Positions 1 through 6,318 of a stretch of DNA of 11,180 nt are shown one piece after another. The translations under genes and the position numbers were made by a program. Origin of the DNA: Clostridiales bacterium (GTDB lineage: Bacteria; Bacillota; Clostridia; Christensenellales; Aristaeellaceae); NCBI GenBank assembly GCA_004555535.1, contig SFHU01000098.1:1-11180 (forward strand), in the 5' to 3' direction. Below the pieces are notes generated by a model that saw only the letters and a list, made by a program, of their open reading frames with translations, made no database searches and was not told the origin of the DNA. The stretch's first letter is position 1. Every line of letters begins with the position of its first letter.

Positions 1-1
1 G

Positions 2-574
2 GTTGAGGTGGGGGTTTGGAATCGCTTGTATCACCGCTCTATATTCAAAACCCTCCGCTTTATGCCCGGAAGGCTTCATGAGGATATCGTGTTTGCTGGA
101 GATCTGCTGTCGCTGAAGGCATGCAGGGCTGCTTATCTGGATCTTCCGCTGTATTTTTACCGTCAGCGGGAGGACAGCATCGTGAATCAGCAGGCAAATT
201 CGGTGCAATGCAGCCCGGATCGCGTGTTTGCGGGGAGCTATCTGCTGCAATGCGCGAAACGGCAGAATTATCCGTATCTGGAGGAATGCCTCTCTTATGC
301 GCTGGAGTATCCGTGGTCATTTGTCGATTCGGTCTATGTACACCGTGCGTTCCGGAAAAACCGTCAGTTCCTTCGGGAGCTGCAGGCGATGATCCGTGAA
401 AACCGGGAGCTGTGCCGGAGTTCGGAGCGGATTCCTCAGATTCGCAAAAAGCGGATGCTGCTGTTTGCACACAGCAGAATCCTGTACGGCGTGAACGCGT
501 ATGCGAGGCTGCTGCGGGTGTATCTGTATCACGTTTTGAAGCTGGATGCATACGCGGATGGACACGGAATATAA
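2..574 (+). CDS. Family 2 glycosyltransferase, C-terminal part (5' end outside window)
   Basis: The frame is open to the left edge (a Val-Glu pair precedes the first possible GTG start at 8), so about 190 C-terminal residues are seen and the N-terminal nucleotide-sugar-binding half is missing. The visible part carries the typical second half of a GT-A fold: a WNRLYHRSIF segment (usually N-K-L-Y-R-R-x-x-F), then GRLHED with the conserved His-Glu-Asp around the catalytic base, and the YRQREDSI motif about 35 residues later. These three in this order are characteristic of GT2 enzymes in capsule and exopolysaccharide clusters. The remainder is helical and basic, with no clear transmembrane segment. 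It would transfer a sugar from a nucleotide donor to a growing glycan at the cytoplasmic face of the membrane; donor and acceptor cannot be told. The stop codon lies against the ribosome-binding site of the cytidylyltransferase gene, so the two are almost certainly co-transcribed. Confidence 0.85.
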   Translation, partial: VEVGVWNRLYHRSIFKTLRFMPGRLHEDIVFAGDLLSLKACRAAYLDLPLYFYRQREDSIVNQQANSVQCSPDRVFAGSYLLQCAKRQNYPYLEECLSYALEYPWSFVDSVYVHRAFRKNRQFLRELQAMIRENRELCRSSERIPQIRKKRMLLFAHSRILYGVNAYARLLRVYLYHVLKLDAYADGHGI

Positions 575-580
575 AGGAGG
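575..580 (+). promoter_or_regulatory. Ribosome-binding site deciding the cytidylyltransferase start
   Basis: AGGAGG with a preceding A directly follows the upstream stop and sits 8 nt before the ATG at 589. The same frame is open back to an ATG at 412 inside the glycosyltransferase gene. The strong site and the conserved N-terminal motif both place the true start at 589. Confidence 0.85.
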
Positions 581-588
581 GGCCGGCA

Positions 589-1233
589 ATGAAAACGGTT
601 GCCATTATGCCGATCAAACTGAAAAACGAGCGGCTGCCCGGAAAGAACACCATGATGCTGGATGGGAAGCCGCTGCTGCAGCATCAGCTGCTGGCCACGA
701 TGCAGACCGGCCTTGCGGATGAGCTCTATGTGTATTGCAGCGATGAGGCGGTGTGCCCGTATCTGCCAAAGGGCGTTCGGTTCTTGAAGCGCCCGGCGGA
801 GCTCGATCTGCCCACCTCCAATTTCAGCCAGATTTTTGCAAGCTTCTCCTCGGAGGTGCCTGCGGATATCTATGTCTATGTGCACGCGACGGCGCCGTTT
901 GTCACGCCGAGGACCATCGCCGAATGCATTGAGGCTGTGCAGAGCGGCGGGTATGATTCCGCCTTCTGCGCCGTGAAGATTCAGGATTTTCTGTGGAAGG
1001 ACGGCGAGCCGCTGAACTTTGACGCGGCGAATGTGCCGCGCAGTCAGGATCTGGAGCCCATTTATCGGGAGACCTCCGGCGTCTATGTCTTCACGAAGGC
1101 GGTGTTTGAAACCTGGCACCGCAGAATCGGCAGAAAGCCCTATGTCAGGGAGGTCTCCTTCAAGGAGGCTGTGGATATCAATCAGCCTGAGGATTTCCGC
1201 CTGGCGGAGGCCATGGCGCATATCGATCTGTGA
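589..1233 (+). CDS. CMP-sugar synthetase-like cytidylyltransferase (NeuA/KdsB type)
   Basis: A 214-residue cytidylyltransferase of the CTP_transf_3 family, expected to join CTP and a 2-keto-3-deoxy acid sugar to give the CMP-sugar and pyrophosphate in the cytoplasm. The N-terminal nucleotide-binding loop reads AIMPIKLKNERLPGKN (residues 5-20), a variant of the NeuA loop with the R-x-P-x-K-N end intact (R15, P17, K19, N20). A TAPFVTP segment follows the central strand, then SGVYVF, and near the end DINQPED (196-202), where NeuA/KdsB enzymes place the Mg-binding acidic residues. The length fits the single-domain family (about 210-240). Ten nucleotides separate it from the aldolase gene, and the KdsC-like phosphatase gene follows that one, so it probably activates the product of those two enzymes. 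Family is sure; substrate (nonulosonate, Kdo-like or another ulosonate) is not known. Confidence 0.88.
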   Translation: MKTVAIMPIKLKNERLPGKNTMMLDGKPLLQHQLLATMQTGLADELYVYCSDEAVCPYLPKGVRFLKRPAELDLPTSNFSQIFASFSSEVPADIYVYVHATAPFVTPRTIAECIEAVQSGGYDSAFCAVKIQDFLWKDGEPLNFDAANVPRSQDLEPIYRETSGVYVFTKAVFETWHRRIGRKPYVREVSFKEAVDINQPEDFRLAEAMAHIDL

Positions 1234-1243
1234 GGAGGCATCT

Positions 1244-2830
1244 ATGAATTCGGTCAGGGTGCTGGATGTGACGCTCCGGGATGGCGGATGCGTGATTGAC
1301 TTCAACTTTGGACAGGCTTACATGAATCAGATCCTGAGCGGATTGGAGAAGTCTGGCGTGGAGTTCATTGAACTGGGCTATCTCGATGCCGCGAAGGGAT
1401 CCGTTCAGGGGCGCACGCAGTACTGCGATGAACAGGTGATCTCGCGGCACTTCCTGAAGGAGAAGAAGCCCGGGGTGACCTATGTGGCGATGTTCGACTA
1501 TGGAAAATTCGATCCGGATACGCTGGCGCCCTGCGACGGCTCGGGCATTGACGGGCTTCGGATCGCGTTCCATAAGAAGGACCGGTTGAACATGGTTCCG
1601 CTCGCCAAAAAGGTGATGGAAAAGGGCTATCAGCTCTTCATTCAGCCCATGACCATCATGCGCTATTCCGACAGGGAACTGCTGGAGCTGCTGGACGTCG
1701 TCAACACGGAGCTGGCGGACGCGGCGGCGTTCTATGTCGTGGACAGCTTCGGCGAGATGCGCATGAACGACCTGAACCGGATCGTTCATCTGGTGGATCA
1801 CAACCTCAGGCCAGGCATGACGATGGGCTTCCACTCCCACAACAACCTGCAGCTCTCCTATTCCAACGCGGTTTCCATGCTGCAGTTTTTCAGCGACAGG
1901 GATGTCATCATCGACAGCGCTGTTCTGGGCATGGGCAAGGGCGCAGGCAACCTGAACACGGAGATCTTCCTGGAGCATTTGAATCTCTACTATGGCAAGC
2001 ACTACCAGATCGCTCCGCTGCTGGAGATCATCGACAAGGTGCTCAACACCCTGCGAGCAGAGCACTACTGGGGGTATTCCATCGAGTATTATTTGTCTTC
2101 CGTGTATCACTGTACGCCGAGCTATGCCGGGCACTTTTACAAGAAGCACATGCTTCCTATCGAGCAGGTGGCCGAGCTGCTGGGGCTGATCGCGGAGGAG
2201 AAGAAGATCTCCTTTGACAAGGAATACGCCGAGCAGCTGTACCTGTCCTACAATGCGCGCCGGCATCAGGACGACGATCCGGCAATTCAGCGGCTGACGC
2301 AGGAGATCACCGGGAGGCGCGTGCTGCTGATTGCGCCAGGCAAGCGGCTGCCGGAGGGAGAGGAGACCATCCGCGCGCTGCTGGCGGAGCCGGATGTCGT
2401 GAGCGTCTGCCTGAACAGCTTTGACCGCTTTGATACGGACTATGTGCTGACCACCCGGCTCGACGCGTTTGACAGTGCGCGGAGGGCCGGAAAACGCATC
2501 ATCGCGACAAGCGGTATCTGTGGCGCGCCGGAGGAGGATGTGCTGGTCATCGACTATCAGAAGTGGATCACGGTGGAAAACGGCGTTCAGGATTCTTCAG
2601 GCATCGTCGCGCTGAAGCTGATGACGGCCTGCGGCGCGGCGGAGCTGCTGCTCGCCGGCTTTGACGGCTTCTCCGTGGACATCAACCAGAATTACTGCGA
2701 TATGACCCTGCGCCATCCCGTCACGGAGGAGCAGGCGAAGCAGCGCAACGAGTATTTTGGCACCTATGTGAAACGGCTGCGCGCGACGGTGCCGGTCACC
2801 TTCCTGACGAAATCGCGGTATGAGGACTGA
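1244..2830 (+). CDS. HMGL/DmpG-type aldolase fused to a Rossmann-like C-terminal domain
   Basis: A 528-residue two-domain protein. Residues about 1-300 are a DRE-TIM metallolyase barrel, the superfamily of HMG-CoA lyase and 4-hydroxy-2-oxovalerate aldolase. Visible motifs are DVTLRDGG (8-15; D8 metal ligand, R12 enolate-stabilising), VDSFGEM (from D167 on), the metal-binding H197-S-H199 in GFHSHNN, and GMGKGAGNLNTE (229-240). The catalytic His of DmpG/BphI that follows RDG by two residues is Cys16 here. Residues about 355-528 are a separate alpha/beta domain with LLIAPGK (361-367), CLNSF (389-393), DSSGI (450-454) and GFDGF (472-476), a pattern recalling DUF115 or GT42 sialyltransferase folds. 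Homologues with this layout occur in LPS and capsule clusters as 'aldolase catalytic domain-containing protein'. The ATG at 1244 has GAGGAG 5-10 nt upstream; the longer upstream frame only overlaps the previous gene. The likely reaction is aldol joining of pyruvate (or a similar 2-oxo acid) to an aldehyde sugar; substrate unknown. Confidence 0.82.
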   Translation: MNSVRVLDVTLRDGGCVIDFNFGQAYMNQILSGLEKSGVEFIELGYLDAAKGSVQGRTQYCDEQVISRHFLKEKKPGVTYVAMFDYGKFDPDTLAPCDGSGIDGLRIAFHKKDRLNMVPLAKKVMEKGYQLFIQPMTIMRYSDRELLELLDVVNTELADAAAFYVVDSFGEMRMNDLNRIVHLVDHNLRPGMTMGFHSHNNLQLSYSNAVSMLQFFSDRDVIIDSAVLGMGKGAGNLNTEIFLEHLNLYYGKHYQIAPLLEIIDKVLNTLRAEHYWGYSIEYYLSSVYHCTPSYAGHFYKKHMLPIEQVAELLGLIAEEKKISFDKEYAEQLYLSYNARRHQDDDPAIQRLTQEITGRRVLLIAPGKRLPEGEETIRALLAEPDVVSVCLNSFDRFDTDYVLTTRLDAFDSARRAGKRIIATSGICGAPEEDVLVIDYQKWITVENGVQDSSGIVALKLMTACGAAELLLAGFDGFSVDINQNYCDMTLRHPVTEEQAKQRNEYFGTYVKRLRATVPVTFLTKSRYED

Positions 2831-2832
2831 GT

Positions 2833-3327
2833 ATGGCGAGCATCAGACTTCTGGTCATGGATGTGGACGGCACGCTGACCGACGGGCGGATTTATATCGG
2901 CCCTCAGGGCGAGGCGATGAAGGCGTTCCACGTGCAGGACGGATACGGCATTGCGCAGCTGCTGCCGCGCGCGGGGATCGTCCCCGCTATCATCACGGGG
3001 CGCTGCTCCGCGATCGTGGAGCAGCGGGCCCGGGAGCTGCATATTGAGGAGCTCCATCAGGGGGTTTCCGACAAGCTGGGCAGGCTGCAGGAAATCGCGC
3101 GCAGGCAAGGCATCTCTGCCGGGGAGATCGCGTATATCGGCGATGACCTGAACGACCTGGCATGCATGCGCTTTTGCGGCATGTCAGCGTGTCCTGCGGA
3201 CGCGGTGCCGGAGGTTCGCGGCGCGGCAGACTATGTCTGCAAACGCGAGGGCGGACGCGGCGCGGTGAGGGAGTATATCGATCATCTGATCGCCCTTGCC
3301 GAAGCGCCGGAGGAAGACGCACTATGA
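2833..3327 (+). CDS. KdsC-like HAD phosphatase
   Basis: A 164-residue HAD-superfamily phosphatase with no cap domain, matching the size of 3-deoxy-D-manno-octulosonate 8-phosphate phosphatase KdsC. All HAD motifs are present: DVDGTLTDG (nucleophile D10, acid/base D12), IITGR (T55), K81 in the SDKLG segment, and GDDLND (D104, D105, D108). The KAFHVQDGYGI stretch (30-40) and the glycine-rich REGGRG tail are also typical of KdsC. It should remove a phosphate from a sugar-acid phosphate before CMP activation. The gene starts 2 nt after the aldolase stop, with GAGGA 6 nt before the ATG, so translation is coupled. Since the partners are an aldolase and a NeuA-like enzyme rather than KdsA, the substrate need not be Kdo 8-phosphate. 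The HAD call is very sure, the KdsC subgroup likely. Confidence 0.88.
   Translation: MASIRLLVMDVDGTLTDGRIYIGPQGEAMKAFHVQDGYGIAQLLPRAGIVPAIITGRCSAIVEQRARELHIEELHQGVSDKLGRLQEIARRQGISAGEIAYIGDDLNDLACMRFCGMSACPADAVPEVRGAADYVCKREGGRGAVREYIDHLIALAEAPEEDAL
3309..3314 (+). promoter_or_regulatory. Strong Shine-Dalgarno inside the end of the phosphatase gene
   Basis: GGAGGA lies 9 nt before an ATG at 3324 that overlaps the phosphatase stop (ATGA). It could start the 12-codon frame at 3324-3362, or load ribosomes that then pass on to the metallophosphoesterase gene. Confidence 0.4.
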
Positions 3328-3362
3328 ATGAGGCACGCTCCGGCGAGGAAAGGACGGCATGA
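3324..3362 (+). CDS. Possible 12-codon coupling minicistron
   Basis: A very short frame (MNEARSGEERTA) starts at an ATG overlapping the phosphatase stop and ends at a TGA overlapping the metallophosphoesterase ATG. Both junctions are therefore ATGA overlaps, and a good Shine-Dalgarno precedes the first. The peptide has no recognisable function. If translated, it would carry ribosomes across the 31-nt gap by stop-start coupling. It may equally be chance: the metallophosphoesterase has its own GAGGAAAGG site inside this stretch. Confidence 0.25.
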   Translation: MNEARSGEERTA

Positions 3363-4252
3363 AACGAAAAAAGGGATTGCGGATTGCGCTTTGCGCACTC
3401 TGTTTGGGAATTGCCTTTGTCCTCTTTGAGCTCTGGTATTCCTACGACTATCTGACGGTCACGAGCTATGCGTTCACCACCGGCAAGCTGACGGAGCCTG
3501 TCCGGGCGGTGATCCTTTCCGACATGCATGACCACGAGTTCGGCAGGAACAATGAACGGCTGATCGCCGCCGTTCAGGCGCAGAGCCCGGATGTCATCCT
3601 GATGGTCGGGGATATGCTCAACCGGGATTCGGCGGACGAGACAAAGGCTGCCGCGCTGGTGCGCGCGCTGTCGGCCAATGCGCCGGTGTACTATGCGATG
3701 GGCAACCACGAGAACGACTATGCGTTTGCGCAGAGGGATTATTGGAGGGAGCAGCTGTCCGCGCAGCTGACGCAGGCCGGCGCGACGGTGCTGGACAGGG
3801 CGTATGAGGATATCGCCGTGCGCGGGCAGCGGCTGCGCATCGGGGGCATGTATGACTATGCCTTCGCGCTGGACATGCGCAACAGCACGGATCCGAACCG
3901 GATGAATCCGGAGGTGTATCAGTTCCTGACGGAGTTTCAGGATACGGAGCTGCTGACGCTGATGCTGGCGCACAGGCCGGACAGCTTCATCTTCGGCGAG
4001 GCATCCGCCACGTGGACGATCGATCTGGTCATCAGCGGCCATCTGCATGGAGGACAGGTCGTTTTGCCGTTTCTTGGCGGCGTCTGGGGAGGAGATCAGC
4101 ATTTCTTCCCCGAATATGTATATGGCATGGTTGAAAAGGACAAGCTGAACCTTCTGATCACCTCCGGCCTGGGCAGCAACGTGCAAAAGGTGCCGCGCTT
4201 CAACAATCCGCCGGAGATCGTCGTTTTGAACCTGGTGCCCGCGGAGGATTGA
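3359..4252 (+). CDS. Membrane-anchored metallophosphoesterase, YkuE-like
   Basis: A 297-residue calcineurin-like phosphoesterase. A basic N-terminus (MKRKK) is followed by one hydrophobic segment (about 8-26), which should anchor the enzyme with its catalytic domain outside. The two-metal site is complete: D55-M-H57, G84-D85, G115-N-H117-E, H205 and GHLHGGQ (H228, H230). The closing segment with TSGLG and RFNNPPEIV is typical of the YkuE/YaeI branch, whose members act on lipid- or cell-envelope-linked phosphates and other phosphodiesters. In this operon it may trim a phosphate or phosphodiester on a glycan or lipid carrier, which is inference from context. GAGGAAAGG lies just before the ATG. 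The deacetylase gene begins 3 nt after its stop. Confidence 0.85.
   Translation: MKRKKGLRIALCALCLGIAFVLFELWYSYDYLTVTSYAFTTGKLTEPVRAVILSDMHDHEFGRNNERLIAAVQAQSPDVILMVGDMLNRDSADETKAAALVRALSANAPVYYAMGNHENDYAFAQRDYWREQLSAQLTQAGATVLDRAYEDIAVRGQRLRIGGMYDYAFALDMRNSTDPNRMNPEVYQFLTEFQDTELLTLMLAHRPDSFIFGEASATWTIDLVISGHLHGGQVVLPFLGGVWGGDQHFFPEYVYGMVEKDKLNLLITSGLGSNVQKVPRFNNPPEIVVLNLVPAED
4243..4247 (+). promoter_or_regulatory. Ribosome-binding site deciding a TTG start
   Basis: GGAGG inside the last codons of the metallophosphoesterase gene is 8 nt upstream of a TTG at 4256. The ATG at 4260 is out of frame and meets a stop after four codons, so TTG is the best start for the deacetylase. Confidence 0.7.
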
Positions 4253-4255
4253 GCG

Positions 4256-5053
4256 TTGGATGGAGCGATTGTAACGATATCCCTTGACGACGGGAGAAGG
4301 GACAGCTTTGATTATGCCCGGACGCTGCTCAAACAGTATGAGATCCCGGCGACGATCAACATCGTGACGCAGTATGTGCGCGATGGCAAGCTGGACGACA
4401 CGCTGCCCGAGCCGCCGATGAGCGTCGGGCAGGTCAGAATGCTGGCAGAGGACCCGCTCTTTGAGATCGCGGCGCATGGACATGCGCATCGAAACGATTG
4501 GGAGGATATCGCCCTGGGGCGCAGCGAGCTCCTTGAATGGCTGGGCAAGGCGGAAGAGACCCGGCTCGGCTTTGCGTCACCCGGATCGGGCATGACGGGG
4601 GAGTTCATTCGGGAGAATCAGTCGCGGCTGCGGGAATGCGGCTTTCACTATGTCCGCACGGGGCTGAGCATTCAGACCCGTTGCGGGCTGCGCCTGCTGG
4701 CGCGCAAGGCTGCCCGGATCATCCACAGCAGGCATCTGTACGCGACGGCCTACGCGGATACGCTGCAGAGCGATATGCGGGATATGACGGTGTATGCGGT
4801 GCCTGTGCTGCGCGATACGCGCCTGCAGCAGCTTCTGTATCTGGTGGATCGGGCGATTGAGCGGCAGCAATGCTGCACGCTGCTGTTTCACAGTATCGTC
4901 CCCCGGGGGGAACGGATGGTCTGTCCGGTATGGTCCTGGGAGGCTGAGCGCTTTGAGGCGCTGCTGCGGGCGCTGGATGCGAGGCGGAGAGCGGGAAGCC
5001 TGCGCCTCATGACCACCATGCAGGCGTATGAAACCATGACGCAGGGAGAATAG
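4256..5053 (+). CDS. Polysaccharide deacetylase (NodB homology, carbohydrate esterase 4 type)
   Basis: A 265-residue deacetylase-like protein expected to remove N- or O-acetyl groups from a glycan. NodB motif 1 appears as VTISLDDG (6-13; D11 and D12), motif 2 as H74-GHA-H78 (the metal-binding HxxxH), motif 3 probably as ASPGSG around P109-G110, and motif 5 as LLFHS with H212. The triad of one Asp and two His for the metal is therefore present. There is no signal peptide or membrane segment, so the protein looks cytoplasmic, unlike peptidoglycan deacetylases; it may act on a precursor or lipid-linked intermediate before export. It starts with TTG, 3 nt after the previous stop. Motif 1 differs from the standard TFDDG, so a divergent subgroup is likely. 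Confidence 0.8.
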   Translation: MDGAIVTISLDDGRRDSFDYARTLLKQYEIPATINIVTQYVRDGKLDDTLPEPPMSVGQVRMLAEDPLFEIAAHGHAHRNDWEDIALGRSELLEWLGKAEETRLGFASPGSGMTGEFIRENQSRLRECGFHYVRTGLSIQTRCGLRLLARKAARIIHSRHLYATAYADTLQSDMRDMTVYAVPVLRDTRLQQLLYLVDRAIERQQCCTLLFHSIVPRGERMVCPVWSWEAERFEALLRALDARRRAGSLRLMTTMQAYETMTQGE

Positions 5054-5056
5054 AGA

Positions 5057-6262
5057 GTGGAATTGCAGATGACGGCAACGCAGCAGGCGGTATGCGCGCT
5101 GATTCGGGCGGCGCTCTTTGAGGGCCCGAAGGCGCTGCCTGAACAGACCGATCTGAAGGAGGTCTTCCGGGAGATGGCGGAGCAATGCGTGCTGGCCCTG
5201 CCGGGGGATATCCTCAAGGAGCTGGACATGCCGCAGGCGCTTCGGCAGTTGTGGACAGACACGATCAAACGGCAGGCGTTCTCCTGCTATCATCTCATAT
5301 CGGAGCAGAGCGCGCTGGTGATGCTCCTGGACGAGGCGGGCATTCCGTTCGTCGTGCTCAAGGGAACGGCGGCGGCGATGCTGTATCCCCGGCCGGAGTA
5401 CCGCGCCATGGGCGATATCGACTTTCTCATTCCGGCGAAGGACTTTGAACGGACGCAGAAGCTGCTGCTTGAAAACGGGTTTTCACCGGTTAGCGAGATC
5501 ACAGAGCAGACGAGGGATTGCCCCTATCAGCGAAACGGCATCCTGTTTGAGCTGCATCGCCATTTTGCGGCCAATCTGGAGGACGCGCAGAGCAGGGAGC
5601 TGGAAAAGAGCATTCAGGATGGACTTGCCCGCGCGCAGCGGCAGACGATTCTGGGCAGCAGCTTTCCGATGCTGCCGCCGCTTGAAAACGGGCTCGTTCT
5701 GCTGGAGCACATCAGTCAGCACCTGGAGGCAGGCCTGGGGCTTCGCCAGATCATCGACTGGCTGATGTACGCCAGGAGCATGCTGCACGACGCACAGTGG
5801 CCTGAGTTCGGGGCGGCTGCGGAGCGCGTGGGCCTTCGGCACCTGGCGCTCGTCGTCACGCGCATGGGGCAGCTGTACTTTGGTCTCCCGGAGGCGGGGA
5901 TCAGCTGGTGCCGTGATGCGGACGATGGGCTTTGCCGGGAGCTTCTGGCGCATCTGTTTGACAGCGGCGACTTTGGCCATAAGGACATGGGACGGAGCGC
6001 GACAGTCAACGCGATGAGCCGCAGCAGCGATGGATTCTTTCGAAATCTGCAAGCTTCCGGGTGCAGAAACTGGAAGCTGTTGGCGCGCTGTCCATATTTG
6101 AAGCCCTTTGCCTGGCTGTATCAGCTCTGCCGGTATGTGCGCCTGGGACTGTCGAGGAAGAGTCCGATCCGGGGCCTGATCGAGGATATGGCCCGGGGCA
6201 GGCGGCTCAACCGCATGCTTCGCGAGCTGGGCGCGACGCGCCACGGAAAGAAACCCGAATAA
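5057..6262 (+). CDS. NTP_transf_5 family nucleotidyltransferase
   Basis: A 401-residue protein of the uncharacterised nucleotidyltransferase family PF14907 (NTP_transf_5). The signature is VVLKGTAAAMLYP (99-111) followed by RAMGDIDFLI (116-125), with D120 and D122 as the expected metal-binding pair of a pol-beta type nucleotidyltransferase. A third acidic residue is likely Glu in the FELHRHF segment about 50 residues later. The C-terminal half is helical and unassigned, with a basic tail. Family members occur in exopolysaccharide and peptide-natural-product clusters; their substrate is generally unknown, so no reaction is proposed beyond NMP transfer to a protein, lipid or small molecule. The GTG at 5057 has GGGAGA 7 nt upstream; an in-frame ATG at 5069 is too far from it. 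It is the last gene of the operon, just before a strong hairpin. Confidence 0.8.
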   Translation: MELQMTATQQAVCALIRAALFEGPKALPEQTDLKEVFREMAEQCVLALPGDILKELDMPQALRQLWTDTIKRQAFSCYHLISEQSALVMLLDEAGIPFVVLKGTAAAMLYPRPEYRAMGDIDFLIPAKDFERTQKLLLENGFSPVSEITEQTRDCPYQRNGILFELHRHFAANLEDAQSRELEKSIQDGLARAQRQTILGSSFPMLPPLENGLVLLEHISQHLEAGLGLRQIIDWLMYARSMLHDAQWPEFGAAAERVGLRHLALVVTRMGQLYFGLPEAGISWCRDADDGLCRELLAHLFDSGDFGHKDMGRSATVNAMSRSSDGFFRNLQASGCRNWKLLARCPYLKPFAWLYQLCRYVRLGLSRKSPIRGLIEDMARGRRLNRMLRELGATRHGKKPE

Positions 6263-6264
6263 AC

Positions 6265-6304
6265 AAAACCGTCCCTGCGGCCATGCTGCAGCAGGGACGG
6301 TTTT
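6265..6304. terminator. Bidirectional terminator between convergent operons
   Basis: A perfect 14-bp inverted repeat, AAAACCGTCCCTGC at 6265-6278 and its complement at 6291-6304, encloses a 12-nt loop. The GC-rich core is flanked by A on one side and T on the other, so on each strand the hairpin ends in a T run (TTTT on +, TTTTGTTTATT on -). It starts 2 nt after the nucleotidyltransferase stop and lies 14 nt beyond the end of the convergent GH109-like gene. Confidence 0.92.
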
Positions 6305-6318
6305 CACATGATTGCCGG

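Noticed and set aside
1019..1243. N-terminal extension of the aldolase reading frame
   Set aside because: It lies wholly within the cytidylyltransferase gene in another frame, is Arg/Ser-rich, and has no ribosome-binding site; DVTLRDGG begins 8 residues after the ATG at 1244.
4260..4274. ATG start for the deacetylase gene at 4260
   Set aside because: It is out of frame and stops after four codons; the TTG at 4256 is in frame and well placed behind GGAGG.
2993..4489. 498-codon open frame on the - strand opposite the phosphatase and phosphoesterase genes
   Set aside because: It spans three well-supported + strand genes, and its sequence is Arg/His-rich without motifs.
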